Of a stretch of DNA of 64,000 nucleotides, positions 17,040 through 26,640 are shown in pieces (within the stretch, counting starts at the first letter, position 1; every line of letters starts with the position of its first letter). This stretch comes from Sulfitobacter sp. W027 (lineage in GTDB: Bacteria; Pseudomonadota; Alphaproteobacteria; Rhodobacterales; Rhodobacteraceae). The translations under genes and the position numbers were made by a program. Location: contig NZ_CP083564.1 of NCBI RefSeq assembly GCF_025143985.1, positions 372,001 through 436,000 on the forward strand, written 5' to 3'. The notes beneath the pieces are model-generated. The model searched no databases and was not told the DNA's origin. It worked only from the letters and a program-made list of their open reading frames with translations.

Positions 17040-18022
17040 GGCGGTGGCAGCCTGTCCAGCGCCGCGTGCAGCGCATTGCCTTCGGGCAGGGACAGGCGCA
17101 CCGGCAGGGTCAGCACCTTGGCGCGGAACTCCATCGGCAGGCGCACGGCGTCTTTCTCGGTGGTTACAAGTTGGGCACCGCGCATCGCGGCTTCAGTCTC
17201 GAGCCGCAGCATCAGCCGTGAAGTGAGCGGCTGGTGATCTTCTAATGCTTCGGCATGCAGGATCGTGGCACCAAGGCCGCGCAGCGTGGCAAAGAACTTC
17301 TCAGGATGGCCGATGCCTGCAAAGGCAAGCACTTGAGAGTCGGACCAATCCATCCCTGTTTGCAGTGGCGCAAGTTCGGCCCGCGCGTGGGGGAGATCGG
17401 TCTTTGGCAGCCCTGCCGCGAAAGCTGCCTGCGCTGCGTCAGCCCCAATCGACAACAGTAAGTCAGCCCGCGCCAGCCCCGTTGCAACAGGCTCACGCAG
17501 CGGCCCGGCGGGCAGGCAAAGGCCGTTGCCAAATCCCTTCACGGCGTCCACCACCACAATGCTCAGATCCTGCGCCAATGCGGGGTTCTGAAAGCCGTCA
17601 TCCAGCACCACGACACTGGCCCCCGCCGCCTCTGCCGCCCGCGCACCGGCTGCACGATCACGGGCCACCCAAACATCGGCGAATGCGGCGAGCAGCAGCG
17701 GCTCGTCGCCCACTTCATTCGCACTGTGCTGCGCGGGATCGACCCGCACCGGCCCTTCCAGCGTGCCGCCATAGCCGCGTGAAACGACATGCGGACGATG
17801 ACCGCGTTCCAGCAGATAATGCAACACCGCCATCACCGTGGGCGTCTTGCCGGTGCCGCCTGCGTTGATGTTGCCAACGCATATCACCGGCACCCCCAGT
17901 CTCAGGGGCGTGATGCCGGCCAGCCGCCGTGCAGTGGCCGCAGCATAAAGCGCGCCCAGTGGCTGCAACAGGCGGGCGCGCCAGTCGGGTCGGGGAAGAT
18001 GCCAAAAGTCAGGCGCGCGCAT
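17036..18022 (-). CDS. lpxK: Tetraacyldisaccharide 4'-kinase LpxK
   Basis: This 328-residue inner-membrane-associated kinase phosphorylates the 4' position of the lipid A disaccharide. The Walker A motif [12 protein letters not shown] is near residues 52-63, and the N-terminus has a short hydrophobic region typical of the family. It is the last gene of the minus-strand unit pmbA-cysQ-DUF4170-waaA-like-lpxK, overlapping the WaaA-like gene by 14 bases. The 3' end overlaps the convergent CoA-transferase stop. Confidence 0.94.
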   Translation of the reverse strand: MRAPDFWHLPRPDWRARLLQPLGALYAAATARRLAGITPLRLGVPVICVGNINAGGTGKTPTVMAVLHYLLERGHRPHVVSRGYGGTLEGPVRVDPAQHSANEVGDEPLLLAAFADVWVARDRAAGARAAEAAGASVVVLDDGFQNPALAQDLSIVVVDAVKGFGNGLCLPAGPLREPVATGLARADLLLSIGADAAQAAFAAGLPKTDLPHARAELAPLQTGMDWSDSQVLAFAGIGHPEKFFATLRGLGATILHAEALEDHQPLTSRLMLRLETEAAMRGAQLVTTEKDAVRLPMEFRAKVLTLPVRLSLPEGNALHAALDRLPPP

Positions 18023-19253
18023 CGGATGCTCCTGCTTGTTGGTCGAGCCGGTCTTGGATCAATTCAATCACCCGGTCAGCCAATTCGGCCCCTTCGCTAA
18101 TCACGTCCCAGCCCGCGTGGGCCATCGTCGCTGCCTGATCCGGCGCGATGAGCCGCGACACCGCATTGCCAAGCGCACCCGCGTCATTGACGATCCGCGC
18201 CGCGCCTGCTGTCGCCAGCCGCCCGTAGGAGGGGAGGAAGTTCCGTACCTTGGGGCCATAGAGCACGGCAGACCCAAGCGCTGACGCCTCGAAGGGATCG
18301 CAGCCACCATGACCAGAGACCAGCGAAGAGCCGAGGAACGACACCGGCGCCACGCGGAAAAACAGCCCCCGGTCGCCGGGGTCATCGGCCACCATGACTT
18401 GAGTGGTTTCATCGGGGTAGGGGTCATCTCCCCACCGCATCGCGGTGAACCCACGCGCGCGGGCGCGTTCATAAGCAATATCGGCGGTAGGGTAGTCATG
18501 GGTGTGCAGGATCAGCAGCAAGCGGTGCGACAGGCGCAGCGCTTGGCGGTGAGCGGTCAGCACGACGGGAATCTCTTCAGGCAGGATCTGCGTGGCATAC
18601 CAGACCGGGCGACCGACAAGGCAAGCCGACATATCCGCCAGGTCCGAATCCGCGCAGCGCAGCGCTTGGCCCCCTGCCATCAACGGCGATGTCGCCTCGC
18701 CCCTACTGCGGGGCAGACCAAGCTGCACAAGGCGGCGCAGCGCGGTAGGGGAACGGGTGAGGACAAGCTCGAAGGTCGCAAGCAACTGCCGGGTCACATC
18801 GGGCAGCCAGCGGTCCCGGCGGCCATCGAAACCGGCGCTCTCGGCGTCGATCATCATCATGGGGCAGCCCCGGGCAGAGGTTTCCAGCACAAGGTTCGGC
18901 CGCAGCGCGCCCCAGGTCCACAGGCAAAAGCTGGGCCGCCAGTGGCCAAGAAACCGCTCTACATTCTCGGGATGCTCGCTGGGGGCTTGGACGACGAAAA
19001 GATCGCGGGTCTCTGTCGTCGGAATGTCATGGGCGGCTGCGGCTTCGGGCAGGGTCACCAGAACCGCGACACGATCGCGCATGGCCATGAGCCGCTTGGC
19101 AAGGTCGAGCACGGCCAAGACATTGCCCGCCTCGGCGGCATGCATCCAGACCAGTTCACCTTCGGGGCGCGGGGCGTAGGGCGGTGCCTCTTCGGCCCCG
19201 CCCCGGCGCACAAGGGCGCGATAGGCTGCAAGCCCCAGCGACCGCGCCGCCAT
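18009..19253 (-). CDS. Divergent WaaA/KdtA-like glycosyltransferase
   Basis: This 414-residue protein aligns with Kdo transferase WaaA in overall GT-B layout: an N-terminal acceptor half and a C-terminal [18 protein letters not shown] donor-half motif. Yet canonical catalytic motifs are changed: H-S-V-S-V-G-E is H-A-A-E-A-G-N here, M-E-T-E-L-W-P-N is W-T-W-G-A-L-R-P-N, and N-A-R-L-S is D-A-E-S-A. The adjacent lpxK supports a lipid A/Kdo role, but whether it transfers Kdo is uncertain; it could be a paralogue with another sugar or acceptor. Confidence 0.72.
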   Translation of the reverse strand: MAARSLGLAAYRALVRRGGAEEAPPYAPRPEGELVWMHAAEAGNVLAVLDLAKRLMAMRDRVAVLVTLPEAAAAHDIPTTETRDLFVVQAPSEHPENVERFLGHWRPSFCLWTWGALRPNLVLETSARGCPMMMIDAESAGFDGRRDRWLPDVTRQLLATFELVLTRSPTALRRLVQLGLPRSRGEATSPLMAGGQALRCADSDLADMSACLVGRPVWYATQILPEEIPVVLTAHRQALRLSHRLLLILHTHDYPTADIAYERARARGFTAMRWGDDPYPDETTQVMVADDPGDRGLFFRVAPVSFLGSSLVSGHGGCDPFEASALGSAVLYGPKVRNFLPSYGRLATAGAARIVNDAGALGNAVSRLIAPDQAATMAHAGWDVISEGAELADRVIELIQDRLDQQAGASDARA

Positions 19254-19259
19254 GGTGGT

Positions 19260-19502
19260 TTATTCCAGCTCTTCGGTGGGCGAGGCCGAGGTCTCCTCAT
19301 CGCGCAGGCGGTGCAGATGGGCGATGTAATAGCGCATATGGGCGTTATCCACGGTTCGGTGCGCTTCGGATTTCCATGCGTCATAGGCGCTGGCGTAGTT
19401 GGGGAAGATCCCGACGATATGGATGTCGTCGACATTCTTGAACGCGTTCTTGGTCGGGTCGACAAGTTCGCCACCGAAAACAAGGTGCAGGCGTTGGGTC
19501 AT
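19260..19502 (-). CDS. DUF4170 family protein
   Basis: This is an 80-residue soluble protein. The L-H-L-V-F-G-G-E-L start, the G-I-F-P-N-Y-A-S-A-Y-D-A-W motif and the M-R-Y-Y-I-A-H-L-H-R-L ending are characteristic of DUF4170, whose function is unknown. It lies 6 bases upstream of the WaaA-like gene, a position seen in many alphaproteobacteria, which points to an envelope link. Confidence 0.85.
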   Translation of the reverse strand: MTQRLHLVFGGELVDPTKNAFKNVDDIHIVGIFPNYASAYDAWKSEAHRTVDNAHMRYYIAHLHRLRDEETSASPTEELE

Positions 19503-19565
19503 GGAGCTGTCCTTTGATCTGTCAAAGCTGCGGTGCTGCGCATAGTGCCTAGCAGATGGGGCCGG

Positions 19566-20348
19566 TCACGCAAGGGCGTCAATCAGCGCGCGCTGCACCA
19601 TAGAACCACCCGCAACGATGCCATCGACACGCGGGTCGGGGTTGTTGAACCTGAGCGGCGCGCCCTTGGTGGTGGCGCAGGTGCCGCCCGCTTCAGCCAC
19701 GATCAGCGTCCCTGCGGCGATGTCCCATTCCCATGTACGGCGCAGGGTGATCATGGCGTCAAAAGACGCATCGGCCACAAGCGCCATGCGGTAGGCAAGC
19801 GAGGGGCGGTAGCTGCGTTTGAAGACGGGCGGTGCGCCTCCGTGCCAGCGTTCGGCCACCAGCGCGGGCCGCGCGGCGAGCACAGTCGCCTCGGCCAGAT
19901 CGCTGATCTTAGATGTGCGGATCGGCGCGCCATTCAGCGTGGCGCCAGCGCCCCGGCTCGCGGCATAGAGCATATTGCGCATCGGCAGATAGACCACCGC
20001 CGCTGTCACTTCACCGTGCTCAGCCACGGCCAGTGAATGCGCCCATGTGTCGGAGCCTTCGACAAAGCTGCGGGTGCCGTCGATCGGGTCAATGATGAAG
20101 ACCTTGTCATGCCCCAGCCGGTCAGTGTTGTCCTCGGTTTCCTCGGACAGCCAGCCATAGCCGGGCCGCGCGCCGCGCAGGTCCGACAGCAGCAGATCGT
20201 TCACCGCCAGATCGGCCTCGGTTACCGGACCGGCGTTATCGGGCTTGTCCCAGCGTTTTGCCGTGGCCCCGACAAAGCCGCGCGCCACAGCACCCGCCTT
20301 GCGGGCCGCGTCGATCAAAAGGGCGAGGTCCTCCTCAGGCACCGGCAA
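19566..20348 (-). CDS. cysQ: 3'(2'),5'-bisphosphate nucleotidase / inositol monophosphatase family (CysQ-like)
   Basis: This 260-residue metal-dependent phosphatase has all family motifs: E-T-E near S-E-E-T, D-P-I-D-G-T, and W-E-W-D-I-A-A-G with the third metal Asp. CysQ hydrolyses 3'-phosphoadenosine 5'-phosphate, a by-product of sulfate assimilation; inositol or other sugar phosphates are possible alternatives. It overlaps pmbA by 14 bases and precedes the DUF4170 gene. Confidence 0.88.
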   Translation of the reverse strand: MPVPEEDLALLIDAARKAGAVARGFVGATAKRWDKPDNAGPVTEADLAVNDLLLSDLRGARPGYGWLSEETEDNTDRLGHDKVFIIDPIDGTRSFVEGSDTWAHSLAVAEHGEVTAAVVYLPMRNMLYAASRGAGATLNGAPIRTSKISDLAEATVLAARPALVAERWHGGAPPVFKRSYRPSLAYRMALVADASFDAMITLRRTWEWDIAAGTLIVAEAGGTCATTKGAPLRFNNPDPRVDGIVAGGSMVQRALIDALA

Positions 20349-21681
20349 GGGTCATTCCCGGCACCAGCAGCGAGGGCACAACCCGGCTGAGATGAGTGCG
20401 CGCGTCATTGGCGGGGATCATCGCCCGCAGCATGTCGCGCAGGTTGCCCGCGATGGTGCATTCGTTGATCGCATGGGTGATCTCCCCATTCTCGACCCAG
20501 AGGCCCGAGGCCCCCCGCGAATAGTCGCCCGTGTTGGGGTTGATCGTGCTGCCGATCATCGAAGTCACCAACAGCCCGGTGCCCATCTCACGGATCAGAT
20601 CGTCGCGGCTGGCCTCCCCCTGAGTCAGCGCGATGTTCCAGTTCGACGGCTGTGGGCCGGAGCTTGGACCGCGCGCGGCGTTGCCGGTGGGGGCAAGCGC
20701 CAGCTTGCGGGCTGTCGCCAAGTCGAGCGTCCAACCTTGCAGAATGCCCTTGTCGACGATGGCACGCTGCTGGGTCGGCAGCCCTTCGGCGTCGAAGGGA
20801 CGGGAGCCGGTTGCGCGGATGCGGGTTGGGTCTTCGATCAGCGAAAGGCCTTCGGGCAGCACCTGCTCCCCCATCGCATCGCGCAAGAAAGACGCCCCGC
20901 GCGAAATCGCCTGACCGTTGATCGCGCCCAGCAGATGGCCGATCAGCGAGGCAGCGATGCGTTCGTCAAACAACACCGGATAGCTGCCGGTGGGCGGTTT
21001 GCGCGCATCCAGCCGCGCCAGCGCGCGTTCGCCTGCACGTGTACCGATGTCCCCGGCATCCCGCAGATCAGCCTGAAAGATGCGGCTGTCGCCGTCGTAG
21101 TCGCGCTCCATCCCTGTGCCGCTACCGGCGATGGCGACGCAGGACAGCCCGCGTTCACTGCGGGCATAGCCGCCCTCAAAGCCGTTGGTCGCGGCGAGGT
21201 AGATTTTCTGCGCCCCATAGCCAGCGCCCGCCGATTGCACCTGACTGACGCCTTTCACGGCAAGTGCAGCAGCTTCGGCGCGGGCAGCGTCATCTTGCAG
21301 GGTTTCGGGGGAGGGCTCGGGCGTTGCGTCATAAAGCTCGAGCCCTTCCGCATCGCGGCGGGCAGAGAGTTGATCCGAATCGGCCAGCCCCGAATAGGGG
21401 TCTTCGGGCGCTTCGCGGGCCATGGCAACGGCGCGTTCGGCCATCTCTTCAATCGTGCGCGATGACGTGTCGGAGGCCGAGACATTGGCCGCGCGCTGGC
21501 CGACGAAAACCCGTAAGCCGATGTCCGTCCCTTCCGAGCGTTCGGCCTGTTCCAACGCCCCGCCGCGCACTTCGATAGAGACAGAGCTTGCCTTGATCGC
21601 CATGGCATCGGCCGCATCCGCACCGGCCTTGGCAGCCGCATGAAGGAGGGACTTGGTCAATGCATCAAGGGCTTCTGGCAT
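20335..21681 (-). CDS. pmbA: PmbA/TldE family metalloprotease subunit
   Basis: This 448-residue protein fits PmbA (TldE), the non-catalytic partner of the TldD zinc protease, which together process modified peptides such as microcin B17 and degrade CcdA. Features include the N-terminal D-I-G-L-R-V-F-V-G-Q-R region, the Y-D-A-T-P and R-S-E-R-G segments, and the C-terminal G-A-S-G-L-W-V-E-N-G stretch. The HExxxH motif of TldD is absent, as expected for PmbA. It is the first gene of the envelope unit. Confidence 0.9.
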   Translation of the reverse strand: MPEALDALTKSLLHAAAKAGADAADAMAIKASSVSIEVRGGALEQAERSEGTDIGLRVFVGQRAANVSASDTSSRTIEEMAERAVAMAREAPEDPYSGLADSDQLSARRDAEGLELYDATPEPSPETLQDDAARAEAAALAVKGVSQVQSAGAGYGAQKIYLAATNGFEGGYARSERGLSCVAIAGSGTGMERDYDGDSRIFQADLRDAGDIGTRAGERALARLDARKPPTGSYPVLFDERIAASLIGHLLGAINGQAISRGASFLRDAMGEQVLPEGLSLIEDPTRIRATGSRPFDAEGLPTQQRAIVDKGILQGWTLDLATARKLALAPTGNAARGPSSGPQPSNWNIALTQGEASRDDLIREMGTGLLVTSMIGSTINPNTGDYSRGASGLWVENGEITHAINECTIAGNLRDMLRAMIPANDARTHLSRVVPSLLVPGMTLAGA

Positions 21682-21721
21682 GGTCTGGCTCCGGTTGGGG
21701 TCGGGAAAGGGGTAATCCCCC

Positions 21722-21735
21722 GCCCCGAAAGGGGC
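21722..21735 (-). other. Short GC hairpin between DUF2125 gene and pmbA
   Basis: GCCCC, GAAA, GGGGC form a 5-bp hairpin in the 111-base gap after the DUF2125 stop. There is no T run, so it may be a weak terminator or RNA stabiliser rather than a full intrinsic terminator. Confidence 0.35.
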
Positions 21736-21792
21736 AAGGGCAACACTGTATTTTCCCAGTTGTGAGGGCGCGGAACAGGGCCGCGCGAATTG

Positions 21793-23322
21793 TTATTTGA
21801 TCTGCTGACCGTTGGCGAGGATGCCGCCCTCTTCGGTGAACTCGATTTTGGAGGTCAGGGAGTCTTCGCCCTCGCCCGGCACGGTAAAGAGACCCATCAT
21901 CATCCGGGCACCCAATGCCTGTTCTTGCGGGACCAGACCCATCGTCACCAATTTGTCGAGGAGGGCCACGCCACCGATCAGCGACAGGTCCAGCGCGCCG
22001 ACAGGTTTCGGCATGCCGGGCACGGTTTCCAGATCGTCGTTGTCGAAGGTGATCGCGCCTGTGGCATCGAACTCGGCACCCGCCACGTCGAGCGTAACTT
22101 CATTCACGTTCAACTGATGAATTTCGCCCGGTACCTCCTCGCCCATGGTGGCGGCGACTTCGGGGTCCATCAGTTCAAATAGCAGTTTGGCCTTGCCCGA
22201 CAGGTCCACAACCAAGGTGGCAGGGTCGCGGGCCAACTGGCCGGTCGGGTCAAAGATGCCCCAGATCATGTCTGACATCTTGAAGCTGTCGAGCTTGATG
22301 CCAAAGGCGAAATCCTGTGGCTCTTCGGACTTCATCACCGGCATTTTGAGGTTAAAGGCGCTTTGTGCCATGCTGAACTGGATCGGGAAGGGCATGTCGG
22401 CGCCGGTGACGCTGACTTCGATGTCCTGCTGGCCACCCTCATAGGAAAGCCCTTCCGGCCCCATGGCAACGCCCAGCTTCGCCCCGGTCGAGCTCGAAAC
22501 CAGTTGAAACTCCCCATTTTCGGGGTCGGAGACCTGCATGTCGGTGCGGCCCGCGCCGGCGGTAAAACTGCCGTCGAAGGTGAGGCCCGCGCGCATCATC
22601 GCGGCCATGTCAGAGCCAGCTTCCAACATGGGCAAAGCGCCGCTGCCGTCAAAGACCACCTGATCTACGCCGCCTTTGACCGCGACGCGGGCGGGGTCGT
22701 CTGGGGTTTTCATCACCACGTCATACTGCAGGCTGTCGATGCGGCCTGTCTGATCATAGCGGCGCGTTTCCGTGCCCGTCATCTCGGTCCGGCTGCTGAC
22801 GCCGCTGCCGGTGACGCTGAACTTGGCCTCTTCTTCGGTATAGCTCTGCTCACCGACCTTGAGCCCCGCAAGGGTGAGCGAGATCGTATCGGCGGCATAG
22901 TCGTATTGCAGCGCGTCGGGGCTGCCGCTGGCGCGCATCACGGGCGCGGTCTGGGCATAGTTGAGCACCATCGACACCGGTTCATCCTCGGGCGTTTCCG
23001 GGGCGACTTTGATGGTCATCGGCATGACATTGGGCATGCGGATGTTGACCGCGCCGTCGCTTTCCGGCTGAAAACTCAGCGTGCCGAGCGACATGGAGAA
23101 ATCGCCACCGTCTTCAACCATATCCATCTTCAGGGTCACATCGCTGACCGTCAGGTCTTCGCCGTCGAAGGCTTCGCTTGCCTGAACCTGATAGCCCATG
23201 CTCTCCATATATTGGCGCCAATCGCCCCAGACCTCTGCCGGGGTCAGATCGGCCCAGAGGGCCGTCGATGCTAGCGATACCGGGAGAGCGAGAAACAGCG
23301 ATGCTGTGGGAATGCGGGACAT
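21793..23322 (-). CDS. Exported DUF2125 domain protein
   Basis: This 509-residue protein has a signal peptide (about residues 1-24, ending T-A-L-W-A) and a long beta-rich body with many alternating short hydrophobic strands and acidic loops. That pattern fits the alphaproteobacterial DUF2125 family, of unknown function and probably periplasmic or outer-membrane associated. It is on its own, between pmbA downstream and the divergent SDR gene. Confidence 0.82.
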   Translation of the reverse strand: MSRIPTASLFLALPVSLASTALWADLTPAEVWGDWRQYMESMGYQVQASEAFDGEDLTVSDVTLKMDMVEDGGDFSMSLGTLSFQPESDGAVNIRMPNVMPMTIKVAPETPEDEPVSMVLNYAQTAPVMRASGSPDALQYDYAADTISLTLAGLKVGEQSYTEEEAKFSVTGSGVSSRTEMTGTETRRYDQTGRIDSLQYDVVMKTPDDPARVAVKGGVDQVVFDGSGALPMLEAGSDMAAMMRAGLTFDGSFTAGAGRTDMQVSDPENGEFQLVSSSTGAKLGVAMGPEGLSYEGGQQDIEVSVTGADMPFPIQFSMAQSAFNLKMPVMKSEEPQDFAFGIKLDSFKMSDMIWGIFDPTGQLARDPATLVVDLSGKAKLLFELMDPEVAATMGEEVPGEIHQLNVNEVTLDVAGAEFDATGAITFDNDDLETVPGMPKPVGALDLSLIGGVALLDKLVTMGLVPQEQALGARMMMGLFTVPGEGEDSLTSKIEFTEEGGILANGQQIK

Positions 23323-23465
23323 CAGAAAATCCTTTTCGGCAATGAGTTGCGCATAGAGTCTGCCAATCCCCGAGCAGGGTCAAGCGACGCGAGGCTGGAC
23401 CCGGATTGATCGGCGGATTACCACAGCCCTCAAGCAATCTATAAAATCAGCGGAAGGATCACGAT

Positions 23466-24215
23466 ATGGACATGACAGGCAAGACGATCATGATAACCGG
23501 CGCAAGCCGGGGTATTGGCGCCGCCGCCGCGCGTGTATTCGTTGAGGCGGGGGGCAATGTCGCCCTGCTGGCGCGCAGTCAGGATGCCATCGCCGACCTG
23601 TCCGGCGAACTGGGCAAACAGGCCATCGCCATCCCCTGCGATGTGACCCGCTATAACGAGATGACCTCGGCGGTTGAGACGACGCGGCAGGCTTTTGGGG
23701 GGCTTGATGTGTTGATCAACAACGCAGGCGTGATTGATCCGATCTCCCTTATGGGGGAGGCTGATCCGGCAGATTGGGCCAAGGCGATCAATATCAACGT
23801 GACGGGCGTGTTCCACGGGATGCGCGCGGCCCTGCCGCTGATGAAGGAAAACGGCGGTGGCACAGTGCTGACGATTTCTTCGGGTGCGGCCCATAACCCG
23901 GTCGAGGCATGGAGCCACTACTGCGCCTCTAAGGCTGCGGCGAATATGCTGACCCAATGCCTGCATCACGAAGAGGGCAGCAACGGCATCCGCGCTATCG
24001 GCCTGTCGCCCGGCACGGTCGCCACCGACATGCAGCGCGACATTAAGGACAGCGGCGTGAACCCGGTCAGCCAGCTTGACTGGGACGTGCATATCCCAGC
24101 CGATTGGCCCGCGCGTGCCCTGCTGTGGATGTGTGGCCCTGAGGCGGATCGTTTCTTGGGCGATGAGATTTCCCTGCGGGACGAGGGCATTCGCAAGGCG
24201 GTGGGCCTGATATGA
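23466..24215 (+). CDS. Short-chain dehydrogenase/reductase (SDR)
   Basis: This 249-residue classical SDR has the cofactor motif T-G-A-S-R-G-I-G at residues 11-18, the N-N-A-G motif and the catalytic Ser and Y-x-x-x-K pair in Y-C-A-S-K. It should be an NAD(P)-dependent oxidoreductase acting on an alcohol or ketone. It overlaps the crotonase gene by ATGA, so both may act in one short pathway. Substrate is unknown. Confidence 0.88.
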   Translation: MDMTGKTIMITGASRGIGAAAARVFVEAGGNVALLARSQDAIADLSGELGKQAIAIPCDVTRYNEMTSAVETTRQAFGGLDVLINNAGVIDPISLMGEADPADWAKAININVTGVFHGMRAALPLMKENGGGTVLTISSGAAHNPVEAWSHYCASKAAANMLTQCLHHEEGSNGIRAIGLSPGTVATDMQRDIKDSGVNPVSQLDWDVHIPADWPARALLWMCGPEADRFLGDEISLRDEGIRKAVGLI

Positions 24216-24856
24216 TTGAGGTCGACCGCGCCAGCGACATCTGGACCGTCACGATCAACCGGCCCGACAAAGCCAATTCCCTGACACATGCCATGCTGGT
24301 CGAACTGGCCGAGATTATGGAAGCGGCGCAGACCGCCCGCGCGGTAATCCTCACGGGGCGTGGCAAGGTGTTCAGCGCCGGGGCCGATCTTGACGAGGCC
24401 CGCGCGGGACTTGCCAAATCGGATGTTTGGGAACGTCTCTCGGGCGCGGTGGCGGCCTTGCCGGGGCTGAGCATCGCCGCCCTTAACGGCACGCTGGCGG
24501 GTGGTGCGATGGGCATGGCGCTGGCCTGCGATCTGCGCATCGCGGTGCCGGGGGCGAAGTTTTTCTATCCGGTGATGAAGCTCGGTTTTCTGCCGCAGCC
24601 TTCGGACCCGGCACGGATGGCGGCGCTCATCGGCCCTGCGCGAACCAAGCTGATGTTGATGGGCGGGCAAAAGATCACGGCGGAAGAAGCGCTGGCCTTT
24701 GGCCTGATCGACCGCATCGTTGAAGGGGACGACCTGCTTACCCACGCCGCCCAGCTCGCCGCTGATACACTTGCAGCACCTGCCGAGATCGCCAGCGGCA
24801 TCAAAGAAATGTGTGCGCCAGAGGGCGGCGTCTTCGACCCGCAGACTCGTCGATGA
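24212..24856 (+). CDS. Enoyl-CoA hydratase/isomerase (crotonase) family protein
   Basis: This is a 214-residue crotonase-fold protein, shorter than the usual 255-260 residues because the C-terminal helical region is reduced. Oxyanion-hole segments are V-F-S-A-G-A-D-L and N-G-T-L-A-G-G-A-M-G. Canonical second-Glu chemistry cannot be assigned with confidence. Both flanking genes are joined to it by ATGA overlaps. Confidence 0.85.
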   Translation: MIEVDRASDIWTVTINRPDKANSLTHAMLVELAEIMEAAQTARAVILTGRGKVFSAGADLDEARAGLAKSDVWERLSGAVAALPGLSIAALNGTLAGGAMGMALACDLRIAVPGAKFFYPVMKLGFLPQPSDPARMAALIGPARTKLMLMGGQKITAEEALAFGLIDRIVEGDDLLTHAAQLAADTLAAPAEIASGIKEMCAPEGGVFDPQTRR

Positions 24857-26031
24857 AGAGCGCGCTGGTTATCGGAGGCGGCCCCGCCGGGTTGATGGCG
24901 GCAGAGGTCATGGTGGATGCAGGGCTGTCGGTGACGCTCTGTGAAGCAAAACCCTCGGTTGGGCGGAAGTTTCTAATGGCGGGCAAATCCGGGCTGAACT
25001 TGACCAAGGCAGAGCCGCTCGACCCGTTCCTCGCAGCCTTTCAGGAGGCAAGCCCCGCCCTGCGTCCGATACTTAAGGCGTTTGATGGCCAAGCGGTGCA
25101 GGATTGGGCTGAAGGGCTCGGGCAAGAGGTCTTTACCGGCTCAACCGGACGCGTGTTTCCCCGCGCAATGAAAGCTTCCCCTTTGCTGCGCGCTTGGCTG
25201 GCGCAGCTGGCCGAGCGTGGGGTGACGATCAACACCCGCTGGCAGTGGCAGGGCTGGGACGGGGATGCCTTGGCCTTTGATACGCCGGGTGGCCGGGAAG
25301 TGATCGATCCCGATGTGACCGTGCTAGCCCTTGGCGGTGCAAGTTGGCGGCGGCTTGGCGCAACGGGGGCATGGGCGCCTCTTCTCGCGGAGCGCGGGGT
25401 GGCCCTGCGGGATTTCGCCCCGGCCAATGTCGGGCTGCTGGTCGATTGGTCGCCGCATATGACCCGCCATTTCGGCGCGGCGCTAAAGGGGGGGGCATGG
25501 TCTGCCGGCCCCTACCACTCTCGCGGGGAGGCGGTGATCTCAGCCAAAGGGCTGGAGGGTGGTGGCATCTATTCCGTCTCGCGCGGGCTGCGTGAAGGAC
25601 ATGGGCTGGCGCTTGATCTGTTGCCGGACTTGCAGGTTGGCGACGTGGCGGCACGTTTGGCGAAACCGCGCGGCAAGGACAGTCAGGCGAACCACCTGCG
25701 CAAGCGGTTGAAACTGACCCCCGCGCAGATTGCGCTGCTCCAAGAAATGGCGCGCCCGCTGCCGCAGGATGCCGAAGCTCTGGCCGCCTTGCTAAAGAAC
25801 CTGCCCATCGCCCACGCCGGATTGCGCCCCATGGATGAGGCGATTTCGACGGCGGGGGGCATTCGGCTCGACGCGCTTGACGACGGGCTGATGCTGCGCG
25901 CCCTGCCGGGCGTCTTTGCCGCCGGGGAAATGCTGGATTGGGAAGCGCCCACGGGCGGCTATCTGATCAATGGCTGTCTGGCGACCGGCCATTGGGCGGG
26001 CCGCCATGCTGTGGAATGGGCGCGGCGTTAA
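24853..26031 (+). CDS. TIGR03862/HI0933-like flavoprotein
   Basis: This 392-residue FAD protein begins with the dinucleotide-binding motif G-G-G-P-A-G-L-M-A-A and has the G-R-K-F-L-M-A-G-K-S-G-L-N-L-T segment typical of the HI0933-like group. The C-terminal G-G-Y-L-I-N-G-C-L-A-T-G motif closes the FAD site. The reaction is unknown in the family. ATG 24853 overlaps the crotonase stop (ATGA). It is convergent with the GST gene. Confidence 0.87.
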   Translation: MKSALVIGGGPAGLMAAEVMVDAGLSVTLCEAKPSVGRKFLMAGKSGLNLTKAEPLDPFLAAFQEASPALRPILKAFDGQAVQDWAEGLGQEVFTGSTGRVFPRAMKASPLLRAWLAQLAERGVTINTRWQWQGWDGDALAFDTPGGREVIDPDVTVLALGGASWRRLGATGAWAPLLAERGVALRDFAPANVGLLVDWSPHMTRHFGAALKGGAWSAGPYHSRGEAVISAKGLEGGGIYSVSRGLREGHGLALDLLPDLQVGDVAARLAKPRGKDSQANHLRKRLKLTPAQIALLQEMARPLPQDAEALAALLKNLPIAHAGLRPMDEAISTAGGIRLDALDDGLMLRALPGVFAAGEMLDWEAPTGGYLINGCLATGHWAGRHAVEWARR

Positions 26032-26621
26032 CCGTTTTCCTTGGCCATCGCGGCGACGAAAGCGGGGCGTTCGCGTAGGGATTTGGCCCAGAGGTTCAGT
26101 TTGTCATCCACACGCGGGAATTTCGCGCCGATGGACCAGTTGATGCAATGCACCGCCAGCAGGTCGGGGACGGTGATCTGATCGCCCATCAGAAACGGCC
26201 CCTCTAGGCGGTCGGACAGGTTTTTGGCCGCACGTTCAAACTCGGCCTTGAGGCTGTCTTTGATCGCGGGCACGCGCGCTTCTTCGGGGAAGATGAAACT
26301 GTGTTTCGCCGCCGCCCAGAGGATCGCGTCAAACTCGTCGATCAGCCAAAAGGTCAATGCGTCCTGCCGCGCGCGTTCGGGCGTGCCTGCGGGGGCGGTC
26401 AGCGCGCCGTGCTTGTCGGCCAGATAGGTCATGATCGCGAGGGAATCGGTCAGCACCTCATCGCCGTCCACAAGCGCGGGGATCTTGCCCGAAGGGTTGT
26501 ATTTGCGCGCCTCTTCCGAGCGGGGTGCTGCGGGGTTCAGCGTGTAGGGCTGGCCCAATTCTTCGAGCATCCACATGACGCGAAAAGCGCGCGATTTGGT
26601 GCCGCCGATGACAGTATACAT
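26028..26621 (-). CDS. Glutathione S-transferase family protein
   Basis: This 197-residue protein has an N-terminal thioredoxin-like domain (T-V-I-G-G-T-K-S-R-A, cis-Pro in K-I-P-A-L-V, and D-S-L-A-I-M) and a helical C-terminal domain. The fold fits GSTs that conjugate or reduce with glutathione. The start lies 19 bases after holA, so it is probably the last gene of the leuS-lptE-holA unit. Substrate is unknown. Confidence 0.87.
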   Translation of the reverse strand: MYTVIGGTKSRAFRVMWMLEELGQPYTLNPAAPRSEEARKYNPSGKIPALVDGDEVLTDSLAIMTYLADKHGALTAPAGTPERARQDALTFWLIDEFDAILWAAAKHSFIFPEEARVPAIKDSLKAEFERAAKNLSDRLEGPFLMGDQITVPDLLAVHCINWSIGAKFPRVDDKLNLWAKSLRERPAFVAAMAKENG

Positions 26622-26640
26622 TGAATTTCCTCTCCCAAAA

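Noticed and set aside
17563..18005. Several overlapping short frames opposite and inside lpxK
   Set aside because: They are in other frames of a well-supported gene and have no independent signals.
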